DNA from: Sphingobium sp. B2D3C
Lineage (GTDB): Bacteria; Pseudomonadota; Alphaproteobacteria; Sphingomonadales; Sphingomonadaceae
DNA: 64,000 nucleotides
Assembly: GCF_025961835.1 (NCBI RefSeq)
Contig: NZ_JAOQOK010000001.1
Span: 496,001 to 560,000 of the forward strand
Direction of reading: 5' to 3'
The notes under the pieces are model-generated. The model saw only the letters and a list, made by a program, of their open reading frames with translations, was not told the origin of the DNA and searched no databases. The translations under genes were made by a program, and so were the position numbers. Position 1 is the stretch's first letter; each line of letters starts with the position of its first letter. This document shows positions 52,393 through 61,929 of this stretch, in pieces.

Positions 52393-54198
52393 ATGCCCAG
52401 CTACAAGGCGCCCGTCGCCGACACCATGTTCATCCTCAACGAGATCGTCGGGCTGGAGCGTCTGACGAACAATCCCGGCTTTGCTTCGGCGACCAGCGAT
52501 ATCGTTCAGGCCATTCTCGAAGAGGGCGGCAAGTTTGCCAGCGAGGTGCTTAGCCCGCTCAATGCCGTAGGCGACCAGATTGGCTGCAAGCGCAATGACG
52601 ATGGCACGGTGACGACGCCGCCGGGCTTTCAGGAGGCCTTCGACCAGTTCGTCGCGGGTGGCTGGACCACGCTGCATGCGCCGGAGGAATATGGCGGGCA
52701 GGGTCTGCCTATCGTGCTGGCGATCGCCGCCGAGGAATATTTCACGGCGTCGAACCACGGCTTCAACATGTATCACGGCCTGACCGGCGCCGCGGTCAGC
52801 GCGATCCTCGCCAAGGGCGACGATACGCTCAAGCAGAAATATGTGCCCAACATGGTCTCCGGCCAGTGGTGCGGCACCATGAACCTGACCGAGCCGCACT
52901 GCGGCACCGACCTCGGCCTCATCAAGACGCGCGCGTTGCCGCAGGATGATGGCAGCTACAAGATCACCGGCACCAAGATCTTCATCTCGGCCGGTGAGCA
53001 CAGCATGGCCGAGAACATCATCCACCTCGTGCTGGCCAAGACGCCGGGCGCGCCCGCAGGCAGCAAGGGCATCTCGCTGTTCCTCGTGCCCAAGATGATG
53101 GTCAATGACGATGGCTCGCTGGGGGCGCACAATGCCGTCACCTGCGGCTCCATCGAGCACAAGATGGGCATTCACGGCAACGCCACTTGCGTCATGAACT
53201 ATGACGATGCGACGGGCTGGATGATCGGCGAGGAGAATAAGGGCCTCGCTGCGATGTTCATCATGATGAACCAGGCGCGGCTCGGCGTGGGCCTTCAGGG
53301 CCTCGCGCAAGGTGAGCTGGCTTATCAGCAGGCGGTCCATTACGCGATGGACCGGCGGCAGGGCCGCGCGCTGACCGGCGCTGCCGAGCCGGACAAGCCT
53401 GCCGATACGCTGTTCGTGCACCCCGATGTCCGCAGGATGCTGATGGAGTGCAAGGCGCTCACCGAAGGCCTGCGCGCGCTGGTTCTATGGGGCGCGCTGC
53501 AGGTCGATCTCATCAAATATGCGCCGACCGAGGAAGAGCGTCAGGCGGCGGATGACATCATCTCGCTGCTCACCCCGGTCATCAAGGGCTATGGCACGGA
53601 CAAGGGCTTCGATGTCGCCGTGCTCGCGCAACAGGTGTTCGGCGGCCATGGCTACATCCGCGAATGGGGCGTGGAGCAGGCGGTGCGGGATGCGCGCATC
53701 ACCATGATCTACGAAGGCACCAATGGCGTTCAGGCCATGGATCTGGTCGGCCGCAAGCTGCCCGCCAATGGCGGTCGCGCGGTGCAGGCGCTGTTCAAGA
53801 TGGTCGCCGAGGATGTCGCCGCCGGCAAGGCCGTGCCGGAGACGGCTGCTATTGCCGAGGCGCTGGAGAAGGCCAATCAGCAACTGCAGGCCGCGACGAT
53901 GTGGCTGATGCAGAATGCCATGCAGAACCCGAACAATGCCGGCGCGGCGGCTTACGCCTATATGCACATCACGGGCATCGTCGCGACGGGCATGATGTGG
54001 CTGCGCATGGCGATGGCCGCGCAGGCGCAGCTCAATGCGGGTACGGGCAACCCCGATTACATGAAGGCCAAGCTGGTGACGGCCCGCTACTTCGCCGAGC
54101 GCATCATGCCGGAAGCCGGCGCACTGCGTCGCAAGATCGAGGGCGGCGCTGAGGTGCTGATGGAGCTGCCGCCTGAGGCGTTCCTGACGGCAGCCTGA
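52393..54198 (+). CDS. Acyl-CoA dehydrogenase, long (about 600-residue) type
   Basis: 601 residues, FAD-dependent alpha-beta dehydrogenation of acyl-CoA. The usual N-terminal, beta and C-terminal domains (MNLTEPHCGTDLGLIKT, KIFISAGEHS, the base in IYEGTNGVQ, E441) are extended by about 130 residues at the C-terminus, as in the DmdC/FadE5-like subfamily. This class includes 3-methylmercaptopropionyl-CoA dehydrogenases, so substrate is uncertain. Probably co-transcribed with the LiuR-like regulator; an intrinsic terminator follows. Confidence 0.95.
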   Translation: MPSYKAPVADTMFILNEIVGLERLTNNPGFASATSDIVQAILEEGGKFASEVLSPLNAVGDQIGCKRNDDGTVTTPPGFQEAFDQFVAGGWTTLHAPEEYGGQGLPIVLAIAAEEYFTASNHGFNMYHGLTGAAVSAILAKGDDTLKQKYVPNMVSGQWCGTMNLTEPHCGTDLGLIKTRALPQDDGSYKITGTKIFISAGEHSMAENIIHLVLAKTPGAPAGSKGISLFLVPKMMVNDDGSLGAHNAVTCGSIEHKMGIHGNATCVMNYDDATGWMIGEENKGLAAMFIMMNQARLGVGLQGLAQGELAYQQAVHYAMDRRQGRALTGAAEPDKPADTLFVHPDVRRMLMECKALTEGLRALVLWGALQVDLIKYAPTEEERQAADDIISLLTPVIKGYGTDKGFDVAVLAQQVFGGHGYIREWGVEQAVRDARITMIYEGTNGVQAMDLVGRKLPANGGRAVQALFKMVAEDVAAGKAVPETAAIAEALEKANQQLQAATMWLMQNAMQNPNNAGAAAYAYMHITGIVATGMMWLRMAMAAQAQLNAGTGNPDYMKAKLVTARYFAERIMPEAGALRRKIEGGAEVLMELPPEAFLTAA

Positions 54199-54225
54199 TC
54201 GGGCTTATCCTGCGGGACCAAGAAG

Positions 54226-54257
54226 CGGCTTCCTCTCTCCGGAGAGGGAGCCGTTTT
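54226..54257 (+). terminator. Intrinsic terminator after the acyl-CoA dehydrogenase gene
   Basis: A stem formed by 54226-54240 and 54241-54253 (CGGCT...AGCCG at the base, CTCT/AGAG near the tip, with a small bulge), followed by TTTT (54254-54257). It lies 28 bases after the stop and just before the end of the convergent wall-hydrolase gene. Confidence 0.72.
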
Positions 54258-54275
54258 CACGTCGATGGCTGAGGT

Positions 54276-55688
54276 TCAAGGCTTTGCAGAGGCCGGCGCA
54301 TCAGCCCGCAGCGGCGCCTTGAACAGCGCGGCATCGCCGGGCTTGAGCGGCACCAGCTCGCCACGCTGCATGTCGGCGACCGGACGCGCGCCGGCAGGCA
54401 GCTTGATCTGCGAGGCTTCCCCGCGTTCGTCGGCCAGCAGCTTGGGCGCCGGTGCGCTCGGCGTGCGGCGGACCATGCAGTTGACGCGCGGCACGTCGCG
54501 GAACTCGTCGCAATTGTAGAGCGTGCGCTCGATACCGCTGTCCTTCATGCGGATATAGGAGAAGGACATGGAGGCGAGGCTGGTTTCCGCGACCGGGAAG
54601 CTGCGTGGCGTCGCCTTGTCGCTCGTCCAGGCCAGCAGGCGACATTGGGCGCGACCGGCGCACAGGCGCGCGGCGGCGTCGGCATAACGGGCCGGATCGC
54701 CGCCCGGATCGAGCGTCATCACAAAGCCGGTGCCGCCGGGCTCGATGGCAGCCAGCCGACCGGGACCGATGCGCTTGCCGATATCCGCAGCGCCAAGCAC
54801 AGTGGGGGCGGTGGCGTCGTCGATCAGCGAGCCGGGCAGAGTGCCGGCCAGCGCGCCATCATCGGCGTGAACGGGCGACAAGGCGGCGAGCTTGGCGATG
54901 GCAGGCTCGGCAGCGATGCTCAGGCTCCGCGCAAAGGCCGGCGGCGTGCCCCACCAGCCCTCCCAGCGGAAGAACAGGTGCGTATCGACCGCCGCGACCT
55001 TGTCGAGCGACTTGCTCCAATAGGGCATCACCCAGTCGGTGTGATAATGGGTGCTGTAGCCCACGGGCGCATAGACATCGCCTGCGAGCATCCGCGCGGC
55101 ATTGCCCCGGGCGCGATCCCAGGCTGCCGTGGACGGGCGGCGCGCCATGGCGCCATCGCAGGTAAAGGTGAACTGGCAGCCGGTCGCCCGCTCCTGCCCC
55201 TGAAACACCACGCCGCACACCGTCTTGGGGAAGGCGGGGTGGCGCAGGCGGTTGAGCACGACCTGTCCCACGGCGCGCTGGCCCTTGGCGTCGTCGCCGG
55301 CCTCATAGATCATTGCGGCGGCAAGGCAGTCGGTTGCGCGGCCCAGTGCCACCGCATCGCCCTTGAACGTGAAGGGGCGGGCGGCAGGATTGGGTGCGGT
55401 CGAGAATGGGATCTGCGCGTTCAGCTGCCGCGCCTGATCGGGATGGGAGGCGTCGAGCACCAGCGGCTCGACGACGGGCACGGGGCTGTTATCCGGTGCC
55501 TTGGGCAGGGCTGTGCTCACGGCCTCGCTGCCGGACAGGGCGGTAACGCTGGAGCGATTGCCGATGGCGAGCAGCGCCAGAGCGCCGGTCAGGATCAGCC
55601 CCAGCAGGCCAGCCAGCACGAGTCGGCCTTGGCGCGAAGAGAGCGCCGGGAATGCCGATTTTCGCGCAATCAGACCGTTGGTTGCCAT
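54276..55688 (-). CDS. Cell-wall hydrolase (SleB-type), membrane-anchored
   Basis: 470 residues. One membrane helix (about 21-43, LVLAGLLGLILTGALALLAI) precedes a SleB/hydrolase-2 domain (about 105-235). Landmarks are CLAAAMIYEAGDDAKGQRAVGQVVLNR with the catalytic glutamate, GCQFTFTCDG, and THYHTDWVMPYWSKSL. The long C-terminal part (about 250-470) has no family I recognise and contains several cysteines. SleB proteins cut peptidoglycan as lytic transglycosylases, in spores elsewhere and in cell-wall turnover in non-sporulating alphaproteobacteria. GGAAGGACGT precedes the start at 55688. Confidence 0.88.
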   Translation of the reverse strand: MATNGLIARKSAFPALSSRQGRLVLAGLLGLILTGALALLAIGNRSSVTALSGSEAVSTALPKAPDNSPVPVVEPLVLDASHPDQARQLNAQIPFSTAPNPAARPFTFKGDAVALGRATDCLAAAMIYEAGDDAKGQRAVGQVVLNRLRHPAFPKTVCGVVFQGQERATGCQFTFTCDGAMARRPSTAAWDRARGNAARMLAGDVYAPVGYSTHYHTDWVMPYWSKSLDKVAAVDTHLFFRWEGWWGTPPAFARSLSIAAEPAIAKLAALSPVHADDGALAGTLPGSLIDDATAPTVLGAADIGKRIGPGRLAAIEPGGTGFVMTLDPGGDPARYADAAARLCAGRAQCRLLAWTSDKATPRSFPVAETSLASMSFSYIRMKDSGIERTLYNCDEFRDVPRVNCMVRRTPSAPAPKLLADERGEASQIKLPAGARPVADMQRGELVPLKPGDAALFKAPLRADAPASAKP

Positions 55689-55864
55689 ACGTCCTTCCGC
55701 CAAAGCCGCCATGCGCGGCCGGAGAGGGCGGTATGTGTGCCTTTAGGCCGCGTTAGGCAAGAGCGGCACGGCCAGCCGCCCGGCCACAGGGACGGCCGTG
55801 CCATAACGGGAAATTCCGGCCGGCAAGTCTTAACGGCTCGCCGGCACGGGATGGTCGACCCGGA

Positions 55865-56788
55865 TCAGCCGGCTTCGGGCAGGAAGTCCGGCACCGAGAG
55901 ATAGCGCTCGCCAGTGTCGTAATTGAAACCCAAAACCTTGGCGCCGGCGGGCAGTTCCGGCAGCTTCTGGGCAATGGCGGCCAGCGTGGCACCGGAGGAG
56001 ATGCCGACCAGCACGCCTTCCTCGCTGGCAGCGCGGCGGGCATAGCCCTTGGCATCGGCGGGATCGACCTGGATCACGCCGTCCAGCAGATCGGTATGCA
56101 GATTGGCCGGGATGAAACCGGCGCCGATGCCCTGGATGGGGTGCGGGCCGGGCGCGCCGCCGCTGATGACCGGGGAGAGCGTCGGCTCCACGGCAAAGAC
56201 CTGGAGGCCCGGCCACATTGCCTTGAGCACCTGCGCGCAGCCGGTGATGTGCCCGCCCGTGCCGACGCCGGTGATCAGTGCATCCAGCGGCTCATCGGCG
56301 AAGTCGTTGAAGATTTCCTGCGCCGTCGTGCGGACATGGACATCGATATTGGCCGGATTCTCGAATTGCTGCGGCATCCACGCACCGGGTGTGGCGGCCA
56401 CGATCTCCAGCGCGCGCTCGATGGCGCCCTTCATGCCCTTTTCACGCGGGGTCAGGTCGAAGCTGGCACCGTAGGCCAGCATCAGGCGGCGGCGCTCCAG
56501 GCTCATGCTCTCGGGCATGACGAGGACGAGCTTATAGCCCTTCACGGCGGCGACCATGGCAAGGCCAATGCCGGTGTTGCCGGAGGTCGGCTCCACGATG
56601 ACGCCGCCGGGCTTCAAGCTGCCGTCCTTTTCCGCAGCTTCGATCATGGCCAGCGCGATGCGGTCCTTGATCGATCCGCCGGGGTTAGAGCGCTCGGACT
56701 TGATCCAGACATTCGCGTCGCCAAACAGGCGGTTGAAGCGGATGTGCGGCGTGCCGCCGATCGTTTCGAGAATGGACGAGACTTTCAT
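55865..56788 (-). CDS. cysK: Cysteine synthase A (O-acetylserine sulfhydrylase)
   Basis: 307 residues, PLP-dependent last step of cysteine synthesis. The PLP lysine is K41 in [10 protein letters not shown]; the phosphate loop [11 protein letters not shown], the GTGGHITG motif and [10 protein letters not shown] are all standard. GGAGG lies 7 bases before the ATG at 56788. It is upstream of, and apparently separate from, the wall-hydrolase gene. Confidence 0.96.
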   Translation of the reverse strand: MKVSSILETIGGTPHIRFNRLFGDANVWIKSERSNPGGSIKDRIALAMIEAAEKDGSLKPGGVIVEPTSGNTGIGLAMVAAVKGYKLVLVMPESMSLERRRLMLAYGASFDLTPREKGMKGAIERALEIVAATPGAWMPQQFENPANIDVHVRTTAQEIFNDFADEPLDALITGVGTGGHITGCAQVLKAMWPGLQVFAVEPTLSPVISGGAPGPHPIQGIGAGFIPANLHTDLLDGVIQVDPADAKGYARRAASEEGVLVGISSGATLAAIAQKLPELPAGAKVLGFNYDTGERYLSVPDFLPEAG

Positions 56789-56855
56789 GGGCAATCCTCC
56801 ATAAGGCGATCGATCAATTAAAACTTAATCGATAGAGATTTGCAAGGGGCGGACT

Positions 56856-58205
56856 CTATCCTTCTTTTGCGGGAGCAGCGCCCGCGTGGGAAGGTCGGAA
56901 ATGAACCTCGGGCGGATCGAACGTCCGGGCATTCCGCAATTCAGGGAAAAGGCGCGACCACCACAAGGTGATGGCAATCGCACCCACGCCGCCGGCAATC
57001 ACAGCAGCGATCGGCCCGATGAGCGCGGCGAGAAAGCCCGACTCGGCATCGCCCAGCTCATTCGAGGCGGAAATTGTCATCATCGATACGCTGGTCACCC
57101 GGCCGCGCATGTCGTCGGGGGTGTGAAGCTGGATGAGTGATTGGCGGACGAACACAGAGAACATGTCCGCACTGCCCCACGTCGCCATGGCGAACAGGGC
57201 GACGATGATCGCGGTCTGCTGCGGCATGAAGGCGGTGAGGCCGAAGACGATGGTCGCCAACCCGAAGATGCCGACGGACAGCATCATTTTCAGCCCGACA
57301 TTGTGGCGCAGCGGCCGGAACGAGAAGAACAGCGCCGTCAGACCCGCGCCGATGCCGGGCGCTGCGGCAAGATGTCCCAGGCCCTGCGAGCCGATATGGA
57401 GCACATCGCGCGCATAGACCGGCAGCAACGCCGTGGTGCCGGCGAGAAGCACGGCAAAGAGATCGAGCGTGATGGCACCGAAGACCAGCCGGTTGGTCCG
57501 CACATAGGTGAGGCCATCGATGATCTGGCCGATCGGATGACGGTCGCGCTGGCGGGCCGCTTGCGGCACCTTGCCGACGAAGATCATGCCAATGACCGCC
57601 ACGCCAAACAGGGCGCTGCTGAACATGTAGGCAAAATAGGGCTTGAACGCGTAGGCATAGCCGGCGACGGCCGGCCCGACGATGCTGCCGGCCTGCCAGA
57701 ACATGCTGCTGAATGCGATGGCGCGGGGCAGCAGGTCCTTGGGGACGATGTTCGGGCCCAGGGAGCCGAGCGCTGGCCCCTGGAAGGCGCGGGCAAAGCC
57801 GATCAGCGCGGCGAGTGCGAAGATCAGCGGCAGGCTGATCCATCCTTCGTAGCTGGAAAGTGCCAAAATCCCTGCCGAGAAGAGCAGCAGCGAGAGCGTG
57901 CCCATGGCGATGCGGGTGCGCGAATAATTGTCCGCGACAAGCCCCGCAAACGGCGTCAGCACAAAGACCATGACGAACTGGATGAGGCCGATCAGCCCCA
58001 ATTGCGCCGCCGACTGCCCGGGAGACATGGTCTGGCGCGCGATGTTGTAGGCTTCCCATGCGATGATCAGCGCCATGCCGTTCGATGCGAGGATCGTCGA
58101 CAGGCGGACCATCAGATAGGCGCGGAAGGCGCCGATCTGAAAGGGATGGGTCGGTGGCTTGCGCCCGGCGGTGCCGTCAGGCTCGCGAGAAGATGGGCTG
58201 ACCAT
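56856..58205 (-). CDS. MFS transporter (EntS-like)
   Basis: 449 residues, about 12 membrane helices of the TMS5/EntS type of major facilitator (landmarks TPFAGLVADNYSRTRIAMG and, near the end, DDMRGRVTSVSMMTISASNELGDAESG). EntS-type members export siderophores and some macrolides; the substrate here is unknown. AAGGAAC precedes the ATG at 58205. No siderophore genes are near. Confidence 0.92.
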   Translation of the reverse strand: MVSPSSREPDGTAGRKPPTHPFQIGAFRAYLMVRLSTILASNGMALIIAWEAYNIARQTMSPGQSAAQLGLIGLIQFVMVFVLTPFAGLVADNYSRTRIAMGTLSLLLFSAGILALSSYEGWISLPLIFALAALIGFARAFQGPALGSLGPNIVPKDLLPRAIAFSSMFWQAGSIVGPAVAGYAYAFKPYFAYMFSSALFGVAVIGMIFVGKVPQAARQRDRHPIGQIIDGLTYVRTNRLVFGAITLDLFAVLLAGTTALLPVYARDVLHIGSQGLGHLAAAPGIGAGLTALFFSFRPLRHNVGLKMMLSVGIFGLATIVFGLTAFMPQQTAIIVALFAMATWGSADMFSVFVRQSLIQLHTPDDMRGRVTSVSMMTISASNELGDAESGFLAALIGPIAAVIAGGVGAIAITLWWSRLFPELRNARTFDPPEVHFRPSHAGAAPAKEG

Positions 58206-58303
58206 GCATGTTCCTTGGCGCAAGGCTGGCGACGGCGCAACGGACCAAAACGCGCGCAGGGCAAAGATTTTCGATTGCCGCGCGCCTTCGCTGGGGCTGA
58301 ACG

Positions 58304-58339
58304 AAAAAGGCCCGGCAGGAACCCACGCTCCGCCGGGCC
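58304..58339 (-). terminator. Intrinsic terminator downstream of uvrD
   Basis: On the minus strand GGCCCGGC (58339-58332) pairs with GCCGGGCC (58316-58309) and is followed by five T's (58308-58304). It is about 155 bases beyond the uvrD stop, the only leftward gene it could serve. The rest of 58206-58494 shows nothing else. Confidence 0.68.
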
Positions 58340-58494
58340 GAGTTTGAGCACTGGGGCTGCCAGCGCCCTTCGGGTCGCAGCTCCGCCCTAAGAAAACAGG
58401 GTTAATGAGTCATCAGGAAATAAAGCGGCTTGTCATTTTTCCTGGCGCACCTGCGGCGTCATGAACACAATTGCGCCGCCTGAGGTGCCGCATC

Positions 58495-60771
58495 TCAGGC
58501 GAGGCTGATGAAGCTGTCCAAGACCCTTTTGGCGCCGGCCTGCTCGAAATCGATCTCCAGCTTGTTGCCTTCGATGCCGGTCACTGTCCCATAGCCGAAC
58601 TTCTGGTGGAAGACGCGGGTGCCGAGGCTGACGTCGCTGCGGCCCTTGTTGCCAAGGCTCACCGCGCTCTGCCGCGCCTCGACGAGACGCGTCGGCTCGC
58701 GCGAGAACTGGCTTTGCGCCCTTTGCCAGCCCGGTCCGCGGCCTGAGCTGCGCGCGACATTGGCGAACGGATCGTCCCGCTCCGACCAGTTGGCGCGCCA
58801 CAGGCTTGCGCCGCCGGTCATGGTGTTTTCCTCGTCCACCGTCTCCTTGGGCAATTCGCCAATGAAGCGGGAGGGGATGGAACTGGTCCACTGGCCATAG
58901 ACCCGCCGGTTGGCGGCGTGCAGGATCAGGCAGCGCTGGCGCGCGCGGGTGATCGCCACATAAGCCAGCCGGCGCTCTTCCTCCAGGCTGGCAAGGCCGC
59001 CTTCATCGAGCGCGCGTTGCGAGGGGAACAGGCCATCTTCCCAGCCCGCGAGGAATACGGTGTCGAACTCCAGCCCCTTGGCGGCGTGGATGGTCATCAG
59101 CGTCACCTTGGCTTCATCGGCCTGCGCCTCATTGTCCATGACGAGGCTGACATGCTCGAGGAAGGCCCCGAGCGTCTCATATTCCTCCATGGCGCGCGTC
59201 AGCTCTTGCAGGTTCTCCAGCCGTCCGCTTGCCTCGGTGGTGCGCTCGGCCTGGAGGGCAGCGGTATAGCCGCTCTCGTCCAGAATCTGCCGCGCGAGAT
59301 CGGCGTGGTTCATCGCATTGGCGAGGTCGCGCCAGCGGGCGAGATCGCCGATGAACCGCCCCAGCGAGCGCCGCGCCTGCGGCGTCAGCTCGTCCGTATC
59401 GAGGATGCGCGCGGCCGCGCTGGTGAGTGGCTCACCCATGGCGCGCGCGAGGCGGTGGACCTTCTCGACCGCCTTGTCGCCAAGGCCCCGCTTGGGCACG
59501 TTGACGATCCGCTCGAACGCGAGATCGTCCGCCGGCTGGTTGACGAGGCGCAGATAAGCCAGCGCATCGCGGATTTCGGCACGCTCGTAGAAGCGGAAGC
59601 CGCCGACGATGCGGTAGGGCAGGCCGATCTGGATGAAGCGGTCCTCGAACTCGCGCGTCTGGAAGGAAGCGCGCACGAGGATGGCGATCTTCTCGGCGCC
59701 GACGCCCTGCCGCCCCAGCGACTCGATCTCCTCGCCAACGCGGCGGGCCTCTTCCGGCCCGTCCCACACGCCGATGACACGCAACTTCTCGCCATCGGCC
59801 TCCTGCGTCCACAAGGTCTTGCCGAGCCGTCCGCCATTCTGCGCGATGACGCCGGAGGCTGCCGCGAGGATATGCGGCGTCGAGCGATAATTCTGCTCCA
59901 ACCGGATGATCGCAGCGCCGGGGAAGTCGCGCTCGAAGCGCAGGATGTTGGCCACTTCCGCGCCGCGCCAGCTATAGATGCTCTGGTCGTCGTCGCCCAC
60001 GCAGCATATGTTCTTGCGCTGCTGGGCGAGCAGCCGCAGCCAGAGATACTGGCTGGTGTTGGTGTCCTGATACTCGTCCACCATGATGTAGCGGAAGCGC
60101 TGCTGATATTGCTCCAGCACCTCGCGATCGGTCTTGAAGATCGTCAGCATGTGCAGCAGCAGATCGCCGAAATCGCAGGCGTTGAGTGCGCGCAGGCGGG
60201 CCTGATACAGCGCATAGATCGCCGCGCCCTTGCCATTGGCGAAGGCCTCGCTCTCGCCCGCGTCGATTTCGCCGGGAGTGAGGCCCTTGTTCTTCCACTT
60301 GTCGATCAGCCCGGCCAGCGCGCGGGCGGTGAAGCGCTTCTCGTCGATCCCCTCAGCGATGATGATCTGCTTCATCAGGCGCAACTGGTCGTCTGTATCG
60401 AGAATGGTGAAATTGCTCTGCAGCCCGACCAGTTCGGCATGGCGGCGCAGCATCTTGGCACAGACCGAGTGGAAGGTGCCGAGCCAAGGCATGCCCTCGA
60501 CCGCTTCGCCGATCATTCGCCCGACGCGCTCGCGCATCTCGCGGGCGGCCTTGTTGGTGAAGGTGACGCACAGGATCTCGGAGGGCCAGGCGCGGCGGGT
60601 CGCTACCAGATGGGCGAGGCGCGCGGTCAGCGCTGCCGTCTTGCCCGTGCCGGCGCCGGCCAGAACCAGAACCGGCCCTTCCGTGGTCAGCACAGCCTCG
60701 CGCTGCGGCGCATTGAGGCCCTGGATATAAGGCGGGTCGGCAGGAGAGGGGGCTGGCAAAGGATCGGTCAC
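58495..60771 (-). CDS. uvrD: UvrD/PcrA-type ATP-dependent DNA helicase
   Basis: About 758 residues of superfamily 1A helicase that removes UvrB-bound fragments in excision repair and takes part in mismatch repair. Motifs are LVLAGAGTGKTAALT (Walker A), VDEYQDTN, GDDDQSIYSWRGA, RLEQNYRST, TIHAAKGLEFD and VAITRARQRC. A C-terminal tudor-like RNA-polymerase-interaction domain is visible (TRVFHQKFGYGTVTGIEGNKL). A GTG at 60771 (VTDPLPAP...) is preferred because the homologous part begins there; an ATG at 60837 would add a Pro-rich leader. It is divergent from the proline-rich secreted protein gene. Confidence 0.95.
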   Translation of the reverse strand: MTDPLPAPSPADPPYIQGLNAPQREAVLTTEGPVLVLAGAGTGKTAALTARLAHLVATRRAWPSEILCVTFTNKAAREMRERVGRMIGEAVEGMPWLGTFHSVCAKMLRRHAELVGLQSNFTILDTDDQLRLMKQIIIAEGIDEKRFTARALAGLIDKWKNKGLTPGEIDAGESEAFANGKGAAIYALYQARLRALNACDFGDLLLHMLTIFKTDREVLEQYQQRFRYIMVDEYQDTNTSQYLWLRLLAQQRKNICCVGDDDQSIYSWRGAEVANILRFERDFPGAAIIRLEQNYRSTPHILAAASGVIAQNGGRLGKTLWTQEADGEKLRVIGVWDGPEEARRVGEEIESLGRQGVGAEKIAILVRASFQTREFEDRFIQIGLPYRIVGGFRFYERAEIRDALAYLRLVNQPADDLAFERIVNVPKRGLGDKAVEKVHRLARAMGEPLTSAAARILDTDELTPQARRSLGRFIGDLARWRDLANAMNHADLARQILDESGYTAALQAERTTEASGRLENLQELTRAMEEYETLGAFLEHVSLVMDNEAQADEAKVTLMTIHAAKGLEFDTVFLAGWEDGLFPSQRALDEGGLASLEEERRLAYVAITRARQRCLILHAANRRVYGQWTSSIPSRFIGELPKETVDEENTMTGGASLWRANWSERDDPFANVARSSGRGPGWQRAQSQFSREPTRLVEARQSAVSLGNKGRSDVSLGTRVFHQKFGYGTVTGIEGNKLEIDFEQAGAKRVLDSFISLA

Positions 60772-60943
60772 AGGCGAACAACTAGGGAACGGGTGGGGCT
60801 GGGGCAAGGGCCTTGGCGTGCGTTCCGACCGCTTCATCCCGATTACGCCCCCGGCGGTCTGCGGCGGATGGTTCGACCGGAACGGCTGTCCCGCTGCGGG
60901 ATTTCCATCCCACAAGAACGATCACTCATAGGAGGATGCGATC

Positions 60944-61354
60944 ATGCGCTTCTCAACCATTCTCGCCTGCGGTGCCGCTTCGGCACTGGCCTTCGCTGCC
61001 CACGCACAAGACATGCCGCCTCCGGGTGGAGCGCCAGCCGGCCCGCCGTCCGCGACCGCGCCGATGCCGGGCGACACACCCGGGCCGATGCCGGGCGGGA
61101 CGGACACCATGCCCCCGCCGACTGGTAACCCCATGCCCGGCGATGGCATGAACCCGCCGCCGCCGCCGCCTGCTCCCCCGCCGCCCCCTGCACCCGGCGG
61201 CACGACGCCGCCGCCGCCTCCGCCCCCCGGTGGTGGTCAGGTTGAGATGATGCCGCAGCGGCCCGTGGAGCAGACCGCTCCGCAGCCCCCGGCAGAATAT
61301 CCGGTCTGCTCGCGCACCGTGAAGGACGGGTGCAAGAACCCTGGCGGGCAATAA
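60944..61354 (+). CDS. Secreted proline-rich protein, function unknown
   Basis: 136 residues: a signal peptide (ILACGAASALAFAAHAQ), then a Pro/Gly/Met-rich low-complexity region with two runs of six to seven prolines, and a conserved-looking tail with two cysteines (YPVCSRTVKDGCKNPGG). AGGAGG stands right before the start. Proline-rich periplasmic proteins of this kind are common in sphingomonads without known role; it may span the periplasm or bind a partner through the cysteine tail. Confidence 0.77.
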   Translation: MRFSTILACGAASALAFAAHAQDMPPPGGAPAGPPSATAPMPGDTPGPMPGGTDTMPPPTGNPMPGDGMNPPPPPPAPPPPPAPGGTTPPPPPPPGGGQVEMMPQRPVEQTAPQPPAEYPVCSRTVKDGCKNPGGQ

Positions 61355-61366
61355 CTAACTGAGCTT

Positions 61367-61407
61367 CTGCTGAGGTCGGCCTCCGTCTAGGTCGCCGGCC
61401 TCAGCAG
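61367..61407. terminator. Hairpin between convergent proline-rich protein gene and rsmD
   Basis: A 14-bp stem (61367-61380 with 61394-61407, one G-U pair) lies across the end of rsmD, so it includes the last codons of that gene. It has no T-run. It could slow RNA polymerase from either side. Confidence 0.42.
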
Positions 61408-61929
61408 GACCAATTTGGCCTTGCCGACCACGCGCTCGGCATCGCAATCGAAGCCTTTGACCGCGATCTCTTCCCGCTTTTCGGTCTCGATGCTCACCCA
61501 GGTGCTGGGGCCGACCCAGCCGAGCCGGGCGAGCTTGTCCAGAGCGACGGCACCCGCGCCGGTACCATAAGGCGGGTCCATGAAAATCACATCCAGCGGC
61601 GCCGACGTGGCGCCAAGCGCGAGAACATCGTTCTGGCGGATGTCGGGGCGCGCAAGTCCGAGCTTTTCGGCATTTTTGCGCAAGGCTGTGATCGCAGCCC
61701 GATCGCGCTCGACAAACAGGCATGTCGCCGCCCCGCGCGACAGCGCCTCAAGGCCCAGTGCGCCGGAGCCGGCAAAGAAATCGCCCACCGCAAGCCCTTC
61801 GAATGAGCCCAGCCGGCTGGTGAGCATCGAAAACAGCGTCTCGCGCGTGCGGTCTGCCGTCGGGCGCGTTTCCTCGCCGATTGGCGCCACCAGCGGGCGG
61901 CCCCGCCATTGTCCTGAGATGATCCTCAT
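61387..61929 (-). CDS. rsmD: 16S rRNA (guanine966-N2)-methyltransferase
   Basis: 180 residues, SAM-dependent methylation of G966. The opening MRIISGQWRGRPLVAP and TRPTADRTRETLFSML, the SAM loop DFFAGSGALGLEALSRG and the catalytic DPPYGTG motif are characteristic. The start overlaps the pseudouridine synthase stop by 4 bases; the two rRNA-modification genes form an operon. Confidence 0.94.
   Translation of the reverse strand: MRIISGQWRGRPLVAPIGEETRPTADRTRETLFSMLTSRLGSFEGLAVGDFFAGSGALGLEALSRGAATCLFVERDRAAITALRKNAEKLGLARPDIRQNDVLALGATSAPLDVIFMDPPYGTGAGAVALDKLARLGWVGPSTWVSIETEKREEIAVKGFDCDAERVVGKAKLVLLRPAT

Noticed and set aside
60944..61354. The CCGCCG-rich runs as a nucleotide repeat element
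   Set aside because: They are proline codons within a signal-peptide-bearing protein and need no separate explanation.
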